64,000 nt of DNA from Allomuricauda sp. Its GTDB lineage: Bacteria; Bacteroidota; Bacteroidia; Flavobacteriales; Flavobacteriaceae. Shown piece by piece: positions 7,837 through 18,250 of the stretch. Location of the stretch: assembly GCA_003712125.1 (NCBI GenBank), contig RHLF01000001.1:930001-994000 (forward strand), read 5' to 3'. The notes under the pieces were generated by a model. That model had not been told where the DNA came from. It saw only the letters and a list, made by a program, of their open reading frames with translations, and searched no databases. A program made the translations under genes and the position numbers. The first letter of the stretch is position 1, and every line of letters begins with the position of its first letter.

Positions 7837-10197
7837 TTACTCGGTACGCAAACTTTTTACAGGATTCGATTTTGCCGCTTTTATGGCTTGAAAACTCACG
7901 GTCATAAACGCTATCGCGATGGCCAATATTCCCGCTAGGCCAAATATCCACCACGAAAGGTCAATCCGATAGGCAAAATCTTGAAGCCATTGGTTCATAA
8001 CATACCAAGAAATAGGAGTTGCGATCAGCAGGGAGACCACAACCAGTTTCAAAAAGTCTTTTGACAAAAGGGTTGTTATACTGCTAACAGATGCGCCCAA
8101 AACTTTGCGCACCCCAATCTCCTTGATCCGGTTTTGAGCCATATAACTTGCCAAGCCAAAAAGCCCCAAACAAGATATAAGAATGGTCAAAAGCGTAAAC
8201 AGACTTGCCAATTTTTCAATGCGCTGCTCGCTTATGAATTTCTGGGCATAATCCTCATCAACAAATTCATAATTAAAGGGGTAATTTGGGTTGTATTTTG
8301 AGAAAATAGCTTCGGTAGCCGCTAAATTTTCAGCAATACTGTATTGCGCATTAAATTTAATATGGATCATGTTAAACCAAGCCTTTGCCCCTTCGATCAC
8401 CAGGGGTTCGATTTTTTGAAATGGCGAATTGAACACAAAATCTTCAACGACACCAATAATATGCCAATCAATGCCATTGTCTTTTATGGTTTGCCCCAAA
8501 GGATCTTCGAAGCCCATTAGTTTCACAGCGGATTCGTTTAAAATAGCGGCGGTAGAATCGGTGGGATATTTGGTTAAATCAAGGTCGCGACCCATCTTGA
8601 GCTGTAGTCCCATGGTTTGCATTATTGCATCATCAGCGGGCATTCGGTGTACCAAGGTCTTGTTTTCTGGATTTTTCCCAGGCCATTCAAAATCCCAACT
8701 GTTGCTCCAACTTTCTGTAATTGGTGAATTTGTTTTTGAGACAGATGCAGCTATTCCCCGTTCCAATAATTCTGCTTTTATGCTTGCGTAGCTATTTTCG
8801 ACCGCCCCTTCAATTTGTACGTAGATAAGTTGGTCTTTGTTATACCCAAGCTTGCGGTTCTGTACATTGCTTATTTGTTGTTTTACGACAATGGTCGCCG
8901 TAATCAAAATAATCGCCACAGAAAACTGTACCACAACCAAGACCTTGCGTGGGGCAATAAGGGTATTGATTTTATTGAAGGTACCCTTGAGTACCGCAGA
9001 CGGCTTAAAGGCCGAGAGGTATAGTGCAGGATAACTGCCTGCCAAAACCCCTGTAAAAAGGACTATTGCCAATGTGATTCCCCAAAACCAGGGGTTCGAC
9101 CATTCTATGCTCAAGGGAGTATTGATCAAGTCGGAAAACGCGGGTAGAACAGATACTACAACCACAAGCGCAACCAATGCCGAAAGAAAAGAAATCAAAA
9201 TAGATTCCCCTAAAAATTGCCAGATTAGGGCTTTTTTTCGGGCCCCGACAACTTTTCTTACCCCAACTTCTTTAGCACGTTTTTCACTTCGCGCCGTACT
9301 GAGGTTCATAAAATTGATGCAGGCTATGGCCAGCACGATTATGGCAATGATGGTAAATAGTCGAATGATATCGATTAGCCCACCAACTTCAACGCCATTC
9401 TCAAATTCAGAATAGAGGTGGGAACGTGTATAGGGGTAAAGATAAGTGACCATATCAGGGGCATCCTTATCATAAGCCTTTCTGAGGGACTTAATTTTTT
9501 CAGAAAAGGCCGAATAATTGGTCCCTTCTTTTAGCAACACATAGGTGGCTATGGAGTTATTTCCCCAATATTCATCATCCCAACCTTTCTGTTTTACATA
9601 GGCCCAAGGAATGAGATATTCAAAATTAAACTCAGAATTATTAGGGGGGTCTTTCAAGATACCGGTGACCTTGAACGTATCTGTATTGTCCATTTTGACA
9701 ACTTGTCCGACCGCAGGTACCTCGCCAAACATTTTTTTAGCAAAGCTTTCTGTTACAACGAAAGAGTTCACATCTTCGAGAACCGTATTTATGTTTCCTT
9801 CCACCAAGGGGAAACTAAAAATGTTCAAGAAGCTTGGGTCAACAATGGTTCCTTTGGCTTTTAAACTTTTCTCACCCTGATTAAATAAAAAGGTATATTC
9901 ATAAAAATAACGCGACACCGCTTCGACCTCAGGATAATCTTTTTTAATGACAGAGGCCATCACCTTTGGCGTTGAATTCCACGTCCAAATTTCACCGTCA
10001 ACCGAGTATTTGTTGTATACCTGGTAAATACGGTCCTTTTTATCATGAAACTTATTGAATCCTACTTCAAAATTCACCCACAGCAGGATCAGTGCGGTCA
10101 CCGCCAAACCTATAGAAAGGCCGAGGATGTTCAACAAAGAGAAACTCTTGTTTCGCAGTAAGTTCCGCCATGCGATTTTTAAATAGTTTTTAAACAT
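7837..10197 (-). CDS. MacB-type ABC permease D (fourth of four tandem paralogues)
   Basis: A 786-residue permease with the duplicated FtsX layout: TM1 (about 18-40), a large periplasmic MacB core domain, TM2-TM4 (about 285-400), TM5 (about 430-450), a second periplasmic domain, and TM6-TM8 (about 670-775). Both coupling segments that contact the ATPase are visible: KRAKEVGVRKVVGARK after TM2 and IKEIGVRKVLGAS after TM6. It ends NPVKSLRTE, an ending shared by all four permeases. There is no fused ATPase domain, so it depends on a separate NBD. It is 26 bp from permease C. The substrate is unknown; MacB relatives export peptides, antibiotics or lipoproteins. Confidence 0.88.
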   Translation of the reverse strand: MFKNYLKIAWRNLLRNKSFSLLNILGLSIGLAVTALILLWVNFEVGFNKFHDKKDRIYQVYNKYSVDGEIWTWNSTPKVMASVIKKDYPEVEAVSRYFYEYTFLFNQGEKSLKAKGTIVDPSFLNIFSFPLVEGNINTVLEDVNSFVVTESFAKKMFGEVPAVGQVVKMDNTDTFKVTGILKDPPNNSEFNFEYLIPWAYVKQKGWDDEYWGNNSIATYVLLKEGTNYSAFSEKIKSLRKAYDKDAPDMVTYLYPYTRSHLYSEFENGVEVGGLIDIIRLFTIIAIIVLAIACINFMNLSTARSEKRAKEVGVRKVVGARKKALIWQFLGESILISFLSALVALVVVVSVLPAFSDLINTPLSIEWSNPWFWGITLAIVLFTGVLAGSYPALYLSAFKPSAVLKGTFNKINTLIAPRKVLVVVQFSVAIILITATIVVKQQISNVQNRKLGYNKDQLIYVQIEGAVENSYASIKAELLERGIAASVSKTNSPITESWSNSWDFEWPGKNPENKTLVHRMPADDAIMQTMGLQLKMGRDLDLTKYPTDSTAAILNESAVKLMGFEDPLGQTIKDNGIDWHIIGVVEDFVFNSPFQKIEPLVIEGAKAWFNMIHIKFNAQYSIAENLAATEAIFSKYNPNYPFNYEFVDEDYAQKFISEQRIEKLASLFTLLTILISCLGLFGLASYMAQNRIKEIGVRKVLGASVSSITTLLSKDFLKLVVVSLLIATPISWYVMNQWLQDFAYRIDLSWWIFGLAGILAIAIAFMTVSFQAIKAAKSNPVKSLRTE

Positions 10198-10223
10198 GAT
10201 TTGTCTTTTTGATTGATAAAGAG

Positions 10224-12611
10224 TTACTCTGTGCGCAGGCTTTTTACGGGGTTAACAGTGGCGGCCTTGAAACTTTGAAAACAGATGGTTACGAACGAAA
10301 GAGCCATAGTGCCAATTCCTACCAAAATGAAAACCCACCATTTTATTTCAGTTCTGTAAGCATAATCTTGAAGCCAATTGTTCATGATGTAAAATGCAAT
10401 GGGCACAGCAATAATAATGGCAATCAAAACCAGTTTCAGAAAATCTTTCGCCACAAGGTTCATGATTCCAATGACGGATGAACCCAAAACCTTTCGAATA
10501 CCAATTTCTTTTGTTCTTTGAACCACATTGAAAGACACAAGTCCAAAAAGCCCCATCGCGGCTATAAACAAGGCAAGTAAGGTGAATACATTGAATACCC
10601 TTCCCAATCGTGTCTCTTTGTCATAAAGTTGGGCATAGGAATCTTCCATGAATCGCGCCTCGAAATTCACCAATGGCACAATGTCCTTCAAGGTTTTTTC
10701 GATAAAACTTTTAGTGCTTGAATATTCTGATGGATCTATTTTAAGGATTACCTGTCCAAAATTGTCAAGTTGAACAGTGTTGGGCATCGTAATAAATAAG
10801 GGTTCTATGGTTAGGTCAAAAGTCTGTAAATGAAAATCTTTGACAACACCAATAACAGAGCCATCTCTGAACCTTTTACCAACAGCTGTTTTCCAGCCCA
10901 TTTTTTTAATAGCTGCTTCATTTAATATATAACTGGGTACCGAGTCTGAGGGGAACTCATTTGAAAAGGCGCGACCTTCGACAAGCTCCATTTCGAAGAG
11001 ATCCATAAAATGACGATCAATGTAGCAGCGGTAAACATATAGCTCTTGCGAACCATTGTTACCCTCCCATTCATTTACAATTCCTTGACTGGTAATATTC
11101 ATGGGCAACTGTGTGCTGATGGATACTTTTTTGACCTTAGGATGGTTTAATAGCTGTTGTCGAATAAGTTCTTTGCGTTGTCCAATTTCCTCTTGGAAGT
11201 AGGGCACATGTACCACCTGTTCTTTTGAATAGCCCAGTTTCTTGTTTTGTATATAAGAAAGCTGCTGATGAATTACGATACTGCCAATGCCAAGAGCTAT
11301 GGCCACTACGAATTGACCAACTACAAGGGTGTTTCGCAAGAATCCACCCTCCTTTTGATTTTTAGTGAAATTACCCTTTAAAGCTTTGACCGGAGATAGT
11401 GAGGACAGGAAAAATGCTGGATAAAGTCCCGAAAAAATACCGATGAGCAATGCCACAAAAACCATCAATGACAATATCCACCAGCTGCCAACAAAATCAA
11501 AAGGAATATCCTGGTTCAATAGCGTGTTGAAGGAAGGCAAAACGAATATCGCAATGGTTATTGCTATGGCCACACTAACAATGGTCAATAAAAAGGACTC
11601 GGCCATGAACTGAAGAATAAGACTTCCCCTTTTTGCACCCAACACTTTCGAAACACCAACTTCCTTGGCTCTTTTGGCTGACTTTGCCGTTGCGAGATTG
11701 ATGTAATTTATCGAGGCTAGAACAAGAATGATCAATGCAATTGCCCCAAAAAGATAGATATACCTAATATCACCGTTCGCACCAATTTCCATATTCATAT
11801 TTGAATGAAGGTGGATGTCTTTAAGGGGTTGAAGGAGGTAATTGGGGAAAAATTTAAATCCTAAGGCCTCATAGGCAGGTTTTGCAATAGCATCATAAGA
11901 CTTCATTTTTTCTTGCAACGCCAAGTAATCACTACCTTCCTTCAAAGACAGGTAGGCGTGATAATTATTACTTACCCAATTGTCAACGTCTTGTGGATAA
12001 TACCCCCTGATTTTATATGAAACAAGATAACTATAGATTAAATGCTGGTTTTTTGGAGGGTCAGGAATGACGCCCGCAACAGTCATGTTTCTATTTCTCG
12101 CATACAAAATTGATTTTCCAATTGGTGAGACCGTACCAAAGATTTTTTTTGAAAGCGACTCCGTAAGCACAATTGTATTTATGTCTTGAAAAACAGCTTC
12201 GCGATCCCCCTGCAAAAGGGGTACACTAAACACCTCGAAAAATGAGGAATCTGTAGATAATCCTTGTTCGGGATAAGACTCATGCCCGTTGACCAATAAA
12301 GTAAAATCTTGGTTCAAATTGGTTACTGCCTCGACCTCAGGATAATCATTCTGCAAGGCTTCGGACAAAGGGAGAGGGGCCAAGGCAAATTTATCGGTGC
12401 CCCTATACTCATTGCCTATTTGCCTTTGGGCAATTCTATAGATGCTATCGGCCTTTTCATGATGTCGGTCAAAACTGACCTCATATTGGATAAAAAGGGA
12501 AATCAACAGGTAGCAGGTCATACCAATACTCAGACCTGCCAGGTTGATAATAGTGTACTTCTTGTTCTTAACAAGGTTTCTCCAGGCGATTTTGATATGA
12601 TTCTTCAACAT
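10224..12611 (-). CDS. MacB-type ABC permease C (third of four tandem paralogues)
   Basis: A 795-residue permease with the same layout as its neighbours: N-terminal TM1 (IINLAGLSIGMTCYLLISLF), MacB core domain, FtsX-like TM2-TM4 with KRAKEVGVSKVLGAKR, TM5, a second periplasmic domain, and the C-terminal three-helix bundle with TKEIGIRKVLGSS. It ends NPVKSLRTE. The periplasmic domains differ clearly from those of permeases A, B and D, which suggests separate substrates or a heteromeric assembly rather than recent copies. It follows permease B by 12 bp, with an A-rich leader but no ATCAATCA repeat. Confidence 0.88.
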   Translation of the reverse strand: MLKNHIKIAWRNLVKNKKYTIINLAGLSIGMTCYLLISLFIQYEVSFDRHHEKADSIYRIAQRQIGNEYRGTDKFALAPLPLSEALQNDYPEVEAVTNLNQDFTLLVNGHESYPEQGLSTDSSFFEVFSVPLLQGDREAVFQDINTIVLTESLSKKIFGTVSPIGKSILYARNRNMTVAGVIPDPPKNQHLIYSYLVSYKIRGYYPQDVDNWVSNNYHAYLSLKEGSDYLALQEKMKSYDAIAKPAYEALGFKFFPNYLLQPLKDIHLHSNMNMEIGANGDIRYIYLFGAIALIILVLASINYINLATAKSAKRAKEVGVSKVLGAKRGSLILQFMAESFLLTIVSVAIAITIAIFVLPSFNTLLNQDIPFDFVGSWWILSLMVFVALLIGIFSGLYPAFFLSSLSPVKALKGNFTKNQKEGGFLRNTLVVGQFVVAIALGIGSIVIHQQLSYIQNKKLGYSKEQVVHVPYFQEEIGQRKELIRQQLLNHPKVKKVSISTQLPMNITSQGIVNEWEGNNGSQELYVYRCYIDRHFMDLFEMELVEGRAFSNEFPSDSVPSYILNEAAIKKMGWKTAVGKRFRDGSVIGVVKDFHLQTFDLTIEPLFITMPNTVQLDNFGQVILKIDPSEYSSTKSFIEKTLKDIVPLVNFEARFMEDSYAQLYDKETRLGRVFNVFTLLALFIAAMGLFGLVSFNVVQRTKEIGIRKVLGSSVIGIMNLVAKDFLKLVLIAIIIAVPIAFYIMNNWLQDYAYRTEIKWWVFILVGIGTMALSFVTICFQSFKAATVNPVKSLRTE

Positions 12612-12623
12612 TACGCTTGTCTT

Positions 12624-15053
12624 TTATTCCGTTCTTAGGCTCTTAACAGGATTTGCTATGGCGGCCTTTATGCTTTGATAACTAATGGTGATAAGCGCAA
12701 TGGCAATCGCCACTATGGCAGCAGCCAGGAGTATTCCAAGACCGATATCGGTGCGATAGGTAAAATCTTCCAGCCACCTGTTCATGGCCAGCCAACCTAG
12801 AGGAAGGGCCACTATTATGGCAATTGCCACTAATTTCAGGAAGTCAAAGGAAAGTCTGTAGGTTATCTGACTAACCGAGGCACCCAGAACCTTACGCACC
12901 CCAATTTCCTTAATGCGCTTTTGTGCATTAAACGCCGCCAAACCAAATAAACCAAGGCAAGCAATAAAAATGGACAAAACGGTAAAGATGATAAAGATCT
13001 TTCCCAGTCTTTGCTCATTCTGATACACCTCATTAAAAGAATCGTCCATAAACTGATAATCCAAACCAATGCCAGGCGATTGTGCATCCCAAAGCTCTTG
13101 AATCTGGCTGATGGCATTTTCGAAATTCCCGGAATTAAGTTTTACAATCAATCGATCATTACTCGGAGCCAGTTGCAATGACAGTGGCCGTATTACCTGA
13201 CGCATGCTTTCAAAATGAAAATTTTTGATTACCCCTATTACGGTGTATTCATTGGTGCTTTCCTCCCCGATGCCATTAAATATGCGCTTGCCCAAGGCCT
13301 GTTCCGGGCTAAGTTGCATGACCTTTAAAGCAGATTCATTGATGATAATCGCAGAAGAATCTGTAGAAATCCTCGGATCAAAATCCCTGCCGGCCAATAA
13401 GTCTAAATCGAGTGTGTTTATATAGTCAAAATCTACACGCCAACCCTGCATATTTACGACCTCATCTTGGCTTAATTTACCTTCCAGAAAAAAGGAGGAA
13501 TCCGATCTGTAGGAAGGTGTAGGCAGATACCCGCTCATGGTGGCATTGCCTACCGACGCCAAGTCTTTTACATCTTGTTTAAAGGACACGGCCCCATTAC
13601 CTAGCCTGTTAACATTATTGACCAACAAGACCTGATCCTTACTATATCCCAGGTCTTTATTTTGAATAAAACGCAACTGCTGTGAAACAACCAGAGTCCC
13701 AATGATAAGAAATACCGAAACGGTGAACTGGACTACAACCAAAACGCTTCGGATTCTGGAACCTCCTACGGTATTCCCACTAACCCCTTTCAAGACTTTT
13801 GCAGGCGCAAACTTAGACATAAAGAAAGCGGGGTAACTCCCCGAAAGCAGACCAAGAATGGCAACCGACAGCAAAAGAAACCCCCAAAAAATTGGATTGA
13901 AATAAGGAAATTCGAGGTGCTTATCAGCAAGGGCATTAAAATAGGGTAGGGTAATAATAACTAGAACAATGCCAATGAGCATGGCTCCAAAAGTAATCAA
14001 GCCCGATTCGGTTAAAAATTGCCGGATTAAAGCGGATTTATCGGACCCTAAAGTTTTACGAATACCCACCTCCTTTGAACGTTTTAACGAGTAGGCCGTT
14101 GACAGGTTCATAAAGTTTATGCTGGCCAATGCGATCAGAAATAATGCGATAAAAGACAAGATGTAAATATTATTGATATCCCCATTCTGACTCATATCCG
14201 TATCCCGGTTTGAGTATAGGTGAATATCGGTCAATGGCATTGTAGAATAATAGACATAGTTTCCCGAAGCTTCAAATTGCTCTAGCGTGATGCCCGGAAA
14301 AAATTCTTGCGCATAAGGAATCAGATACTTTTCCATCATACCCTGCAAGGGTGCTGCTATATCTGCCGGATCTACCTTTTCTTTTAATTTTATAAAAGTG
14401 TTATAGTTATGACTACCCCAATTCAGGTATTGATCGGTATAGCTTTCCATGGACATGAATACGGAGTAGTCCTTCAAAAATGAATTTTTGGGCAAATCTT
14501 CAATAACCCCTGTGACGGTATAGGTATCCCCTTCATTTAAAACTAATTTTTGTCCTATGGCCTCGGTGGTTTTGAAATGCTTTTCTGCAGCTGTCTCCGT
14601 AATAATCAATTTATTAGGACCTGAAAGGGCTTGCTTGGGGTTGCCATAAAGCAATTCCAGACCGAACATGTCTACTAAAGTGGAATCTGCAAAGGCGGTT
14701 TTTTGTTCTAATATCAAATCACGCGAGTCCGTTGTGCTTAGGGAGGCTGTTCCCCAAGGACGAAATCTTAAAGTTTGTTCTACCTGCGGGATATCATTTA
14801 AGATAGCCTCTGCCATCGGGCCGGAAACTTGAGACATTTCTCTGGCAGGACCTCCGAACTTCGCGTCTACATTGACCCTGTGAATCCTATCGGCATCAGC
14901 GAACATTTTGTCATAGTTCAGCTCGTCATAGATATAGAGCGATATCATAAGCGTACCGGCAATTCCAATGGCCAGTCCCAGGGTATTCAACGAGTTTAAA
15001 AAGGGTTGCTTTTTTATGCTCCTCCAGGCGATTTTTAATTGATTTTTTAACAT
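12624..15053 (-). CDS. MacB-type ABC permease B (second of four tandem paralogues)
   Basis: An 809-residue permease with TM1 near residues 20-42, a MacB core domain, FtsX bundle with KRSKEVGIRKTLGSDK, TM5, a second periplasmic domain and a C-terminal bundle with IKEIGVRKVLGAS. Like its neighbours it ends NPVKSLRTE. Transport should be driven by one of the two ATPases in the operon, with the MacA-like adaptor and TolC forming the route across the periplasm and outer membrane. It starts 24 bp downstream of permease A and ends 12 bp before permease C. Confidence 0.88.
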   Translation of the reverse strand: MLKNQLKIAWRSIKKQPFLNSLNTLGLAIGIAGTLMISLYIYDELNYDKMFADADRIHRVNVDAKFGGPAREMSQVSGPMAEAILNDIPQVEQTLRFRPWGTASLSTTDSRDLILEQKTAFADSTLVDMFGLELLYGNPKQALSGPNKLIITETAAEKHFKTTEAIGQKLVLNEGDTYTVTGVIEDLPKNSFLKDYSVFMSMESYTDQYLNWGSHNYNTFIKLKEKVDPADIAAPLQGMMEKYLIPYAQEFFPGITLEQFEASGNYVYYSTMPLTDIHLYSNRDTDMSQNGDINNIYILSFIALFLIALASINFMNLSTAYSLKRSKEVGIRKTLGSDKSALIRQFLTESGLITFGAMLIGIVLVIITLPYFNALADKHLEFPYFNPIFWGFLLLSVAILGLLSGSYPAFFMSKFAPAKVLKGVSGNTVGGSRIRSVLVVVQFTVSVFLIIGTLVVSQQLRFIQNKDLGYSKDQVLLVNNVNRLGNGAVSFKQDVKDLASVGNATMSGYLPTPSYRSDSSFFLEGKLSQDEVVNMQGWRVDFDYINTLDLDLLAGRDFDPRISTDSSAIIINESALKVMQLSPEQALGKRIFNGIGEESTNEYTVIGVIKNFHFESMRQVIRPLSLQLAPSNDRLIVKLNSGNFENAISQIQELWDAQSPGIGLDYQFMDDSFNEVYQNEQRLGKIFIIFTVLSIFIACLGLFGLAAFNAQKRIKEIGVRKVLGASVSQITYRLSFDFLKLVAIAIIVALPLGWLAMNRWLEDFTYRTDIGLGILLAAAIVAIAIALITISYQSIKAAIANPVKSLRTE

Positions 15054-15077
15054 GATGATTCGTTTTTGATTGATGAT

Positions 15078-17477
15078 TTACTCCGTCCGGAGACTTTTTA
15101 CCGGATTCTGTTTAGCTGCCCGAATGGCCTGAAAACTTACGGTCAACACAGTGATGCCCAACGCACCCAACATGGCCAAGGCAAAAATCCACCACTTTAG
15201 GATTACCCGATAAGGGTATTCTTGTAACCACCCGTTCATTACGTAATAGGCAATGGGCACAGCGATAAAACAAGAGATGACCACCAGTTTTAAAAAGTCT
15301 TTGGATAGCATGTTCCACACATTGAACACGGTTGCACCCAACACCTTTCGCACACCTATTTCCTTGGTGCGCTGTTCAGCCACAAAAGAGGTCAAACCAA
15401 ACAGCCCCAAACAACTGATCAAAATGGCCAATCCTGTAAAAATCCCAGATAGGCTGCCAATTCGTTCTTCTGCCGCAAACTTTTCGCCATATTCTTCATC
15501 CACAAAATCGTATTCAAAGGGAATGGCAGGAAAATTATCTTTAAATACCCGCTCAATAATGGCGATATTTTCGCTGGCGCTTCGATTCGGGTTCAACCGC
15601 AAATTATAGTAGCTAAAGTTGTCAAAACGATCGTATACGTACCATGCCTGTTTCACCGGGTCGTACGGAGATTGGGCGATAACATCTTGTACAACACCAA
15701 CTATCTTCATGGGTGGCGCTGGATCTTCCTCATCTTCATCACGAATGATCATGCCAACCGGATTTTGAACACCCATATATTTTACCGCTGTTTCGTTAAT
15801 TAAGATTCCCAAGGAGTCCGAGGCCATGTCCTTAGAAAAATCCCTTCCCATTACAATTTTGAGATTCAGGGTAGAGGCATATTCGGGTGAAACCTCGGTC
15901 CAAGCAAAATCTTCTTGAAAGCCATCAGGTTTTCCCTCCCAGGTATAACCACTTCTGTTTGACCAGATATTCGTGGTTGGGCTGCTTGATGTCGCCATGG
16001 CGACAACCGCCCCAGAATTGATAAACTGCTCGCGCATGAAATCTGTTTTTCCACTGAAGTCCTGAGCGAATGTTGGGATTTGGATTAGGCCTTCCTTATC
16101 ATAACCGATGGGCCTATTTTTAGCATGGTTGATCTGTTGCATAACGATAAAGGTTCCGATGATAAAGGCAACCGAAACGGTGAACTGCAACACAACCAAA
16201 ATTTTACGGGGCAATCCAGCATATTTCCCCCCTTTGAATGTTCCCTTCAACACATCAACCGGTCTAAAAGACGATAGATAAAGAGCGGGATAACTACCGG
16301 CCAGCAAGGCCGTAAAGAGAATGAAGCCAATGGAAATCATCCAAAAAGTAGTGCTATCCCATGGAAAGCTGATTTCTTTTCTTGCCAAGTCATTAAATCC
16401 ACTTAGCGATAGCAAAACGATTCCAATGGCAAAAACATAGGCAAAAAGAACCACCAAGAAAGATTCGCTTAGGAACTGGTAGATCAATTGACCTTTTTGA
16501 GAACCAATCGATTTTCTGATACCAACTTCCTTAGCTCTTTTTTCGGAACGTGCGGTACTGAGGTTCATAAAATTGATACAGGCCAAAATCAGTACAAAGG
16601 CACCTATAATTCCGAATAGCCAAACGTATTTTATACGCCCACCGGTTTGCACTCCTTGTTCGAAGTTGCTTCTTAGATACCAGTCCTCCATTGGAAGTAG
16701 AAATATGCGCGGGTCATATTCGGCAACCTCTTCATCAGAATTTTTCTTGATATCGACAATGGTTTTGGTAACACTTTCAAAAGTGGTGTTCGATGCGATT
16801 TGCACGAACATTTGGAACGAATTGTTGCCCCAATTATCCAATGAATTTCGGATCCAATCTTGATTGGCCACATAATGTTCCCAGGGGACGATGAAATCGG
16901 TGTCGTTGAATGAGTTGTTATAGGGGATGTCTTTGTAGACCGAGGTCACCATAAGGTCATATTGATTACTGACTTTTAAGACCTTTCCAATAGGATCTTC
17001 TTGCCCGAAAAAGGCATCGGCCAGTGATTCAGAAATCATGATGGAATTGATTTCGTCCAATCCGTTTTTTACCCCTTTCACAATTTCAAGCTCCAAAAGG
17101 TCTGGGGCATTGGGCTGCATGAAATTACCGGTTCTCGACAAGCTCTTTTCTTGATACTTTACATAATTGGACATCGTCCATGAGCACATCATGATTTGGT
17201 CGAAGTTGTCCCCAAAATTATCGCGAAGCGCCGGTTCCAAGGGCAGGGGTATTGCTGGCCCGGTCCCCACGTTTCCATTAAAAGTCTGTGATTGAAATAC
17301 CTGGGCTATTTTGTCTTTGTTTTTGAAATAGCGATTGTAGGTGAGCTCATCGTTCATCCAAAGACCGATAATAAGTGTAACAGCCATTCCTAAGGCCAGA
17401 CCTCCAATATTAATTGCCGAATACCCTTTGTTTTTTAAAAGGTTTCTCCAAGCTATTTTCAGATAATTTTTAAACAT
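15078..17477 (-). CDS. MacB-type ABC permease A (first of four tandem paralogues)
   Basis: A 799-residue permease beginning MFKNYLKIAWRNLLKNKGYS, close to the start of permease D. The duplicated MacB-core/FtsX layout is complete, with coupling segments KRAKEVGIRKSIGSQK and TKEIGVRKVLGAT and the NPVKSLRTE ending. It resembles permease D more than B or C in the N-terminal and mid regions (both carry LYLSSFRPVDVLKGTF- or LYLSAFKPSAVLKGTF-like stretches). The start codon lies 16 bases after a strong hairpin (17494-17516) that separates this gene from the first ATPase. Confidence 0.88.
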   Translation of the reverse strand: MFKNYLKIAWRNLLKNKGYSAINIGGLALGMAVTLIIGLWMNDELTYNRYFKNKDKIAQVFQSQTFNGNVGTGPAIPLPLEPALRDNFGDNFDQIMMCSWTMSNYVKYQEKSLSRTGNFMQPNAPDLLELEIVKGVKNGLDEINSIMISESLADAFFGQEDPIGKVLKVSNQYDLMVTSVYKDIPYNNSFNDTDFIVPWEHYVANQDWIRNSLDNWGNNSFQMFVQIASNTTFESVTKTIVDIKKNSDEEVAEYDPRIFLLPMEDWYLRSNFEQGVQTGGRIKYVWLFGIIGAFVLILACINFMNLSTARSEKRAKEVGIRKSIGSQKGQLIYQFLSESFLVVLFAYVFAIGIVLLSLSGFNDLARKEISFPWDSTTFWMISIGFILFTALLAGSYPALYLSSFRPVDVLKGTFKGGKYAGLPRKILVVLQFTVSVAFIIGTFIVMQQINHAKNRPIGYDKEGLIQIPTFAQDFSGKTDFMREQFINSGAVVAMATSSSPTTNIWSNRSGYTWEGKPDGFQEDFAWTEVSPEYASTLNLKIVMGRDFSKDMASDSLGILINETAVKYMGVQNPVGMIIRDEDEEDPAPPMKIVGVVQDVIAQSPYDPVKQAWYVYDRFDNFSYYNLRLNPNRSASENIAIIERVFKDNFPAIPFEYDFVDEEYGEKFAAEERIGSLSGIFTGLAILISCLGLFGLTSFVAEQRTKEIGVRKVLGATVFNVWNMLSKDFLKLVVISCFIAVPIAYYVMNGWLQEYPYRVILKWWIFALAMLGALGITVLTVSFQAIRAAKQNPVKSLRTE

Positions 17478-17493
17478 GACTTTTTGGTTTTTA

Positions 17494-17516
17494 CCTGGGG
17501 GCCTGTTGCCCCCAGG
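17494..17516 (-). other. Strong intra-operon RNA hairpin before permease A
   Basis: CCTGGGGGC (17494-17502) pairs perfectly with GCCCCCAGG (17508-17516) around a five-base loop. In the direction of transcription it is followed by an A-rich leader, not a T run, so it should not terminate. It lies between the ATPase and permease A and could stabilise or insulate parts of the mRNA. Confidence 0.6.
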
Positions 17517-17543
17517 GGTTGATTGATTGATGAATAAACTCGT

Positions 17544-18239
17544 TTACATCGCTGCGCCCACAGCGCGATTTTGACTTTCGGTGACAATTTGACCATCGAA
17601 CAAGTTCACGACACGGTGCGCATAATGAGAGTCACGATCAGAGTGTGTAACCATTACAATGGTGGTTCCTTCTTGGTTTAGCTCGGTCAATAAATTCATG
17701 ACTTCGATACCATTTTTAGAATCGAGATTTCCTGTGGGCTCATCTGCAAGAATGAGTTTAGGACCGGTTACAACGGCTCTTGAAATGGCAACCCGTTGTT
17801 GTTGACCACCAGATAGTTGTTGCGGAAAGTGATTTTTTCGGTGGGCAATTTTCATACGTTCCAAAACGGCCATTACTTTTTCCTTGCGCTCACTTTTGCT
17901 CATTTTTAAATAAATAAGGGGAAGCTCAACATTTTCGTAAACCGTGAGCTCATCGATCAGGTTAAAGCTTTGGAAAACAAAGCCCAAATTTCCTTTTCTC
18001 AATTGTGTACGTTGGCTTTCCTTCAAACCAGCCACTTCGTGTCCGGCAAAATTATAACTGCCTTCTGTGGGGTTATCCAACATGCCAATGATATTCAAGA
18101 GGGTCGATTTGCCACAACCAGAAGGCCCCATGACTGCGACAAATTCCCCTTCTTCAACGGTTAGGTTGACATTGTTTAAGGCGAGAGTTTCCACCTCTTC
18201 CGTTCTAAAACTTTTTTTCAAATTTGTTATCTGTATCAT
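17544..18239 (-). CDS. ABC transporter ATP-binding protein (MacB/LolD-like)
   Basis: A 231-residue ATPase with textbook motifs: Walker A GPSGCGKST (38-46), signature LSGGQQQRVAISRA (142-155), Walker B LILADEPTGNLDS and H-loop VTHSD (197-201). These are typical of the LolD/MacB family that energises FtsX-type permeases. It starts 11 bp after the adaptor gene and lies 66 bp before permease A. Since the sister ATPase at the far end of the operon has an altered signature, this one is likely to be the main energiser. Confidence 0.92.
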   Translation of the reverse strand: MIQITNLKKSFRTEEVETLALNNVNLTVEEGEFVAVMGPSGCGKSTLLNIIGMLDNPTEGSYNFAGHEVAGLKESQRTQLRKGNLGFVFQSFNLIDELTVYENVELPLIYLKMSKSERKEKVMAVLERMKIAHRKNHFPQQLSGGQQQRVAISRAVVTGPKLILADEPTGNLDSKNGIEVMNLLTELNQEGTTIVMVTHSDRDSHYAHRVVNLFDGQIVTESQNRAVGAAM

Positions 18240-18250
18240 TTTTGATTGAT

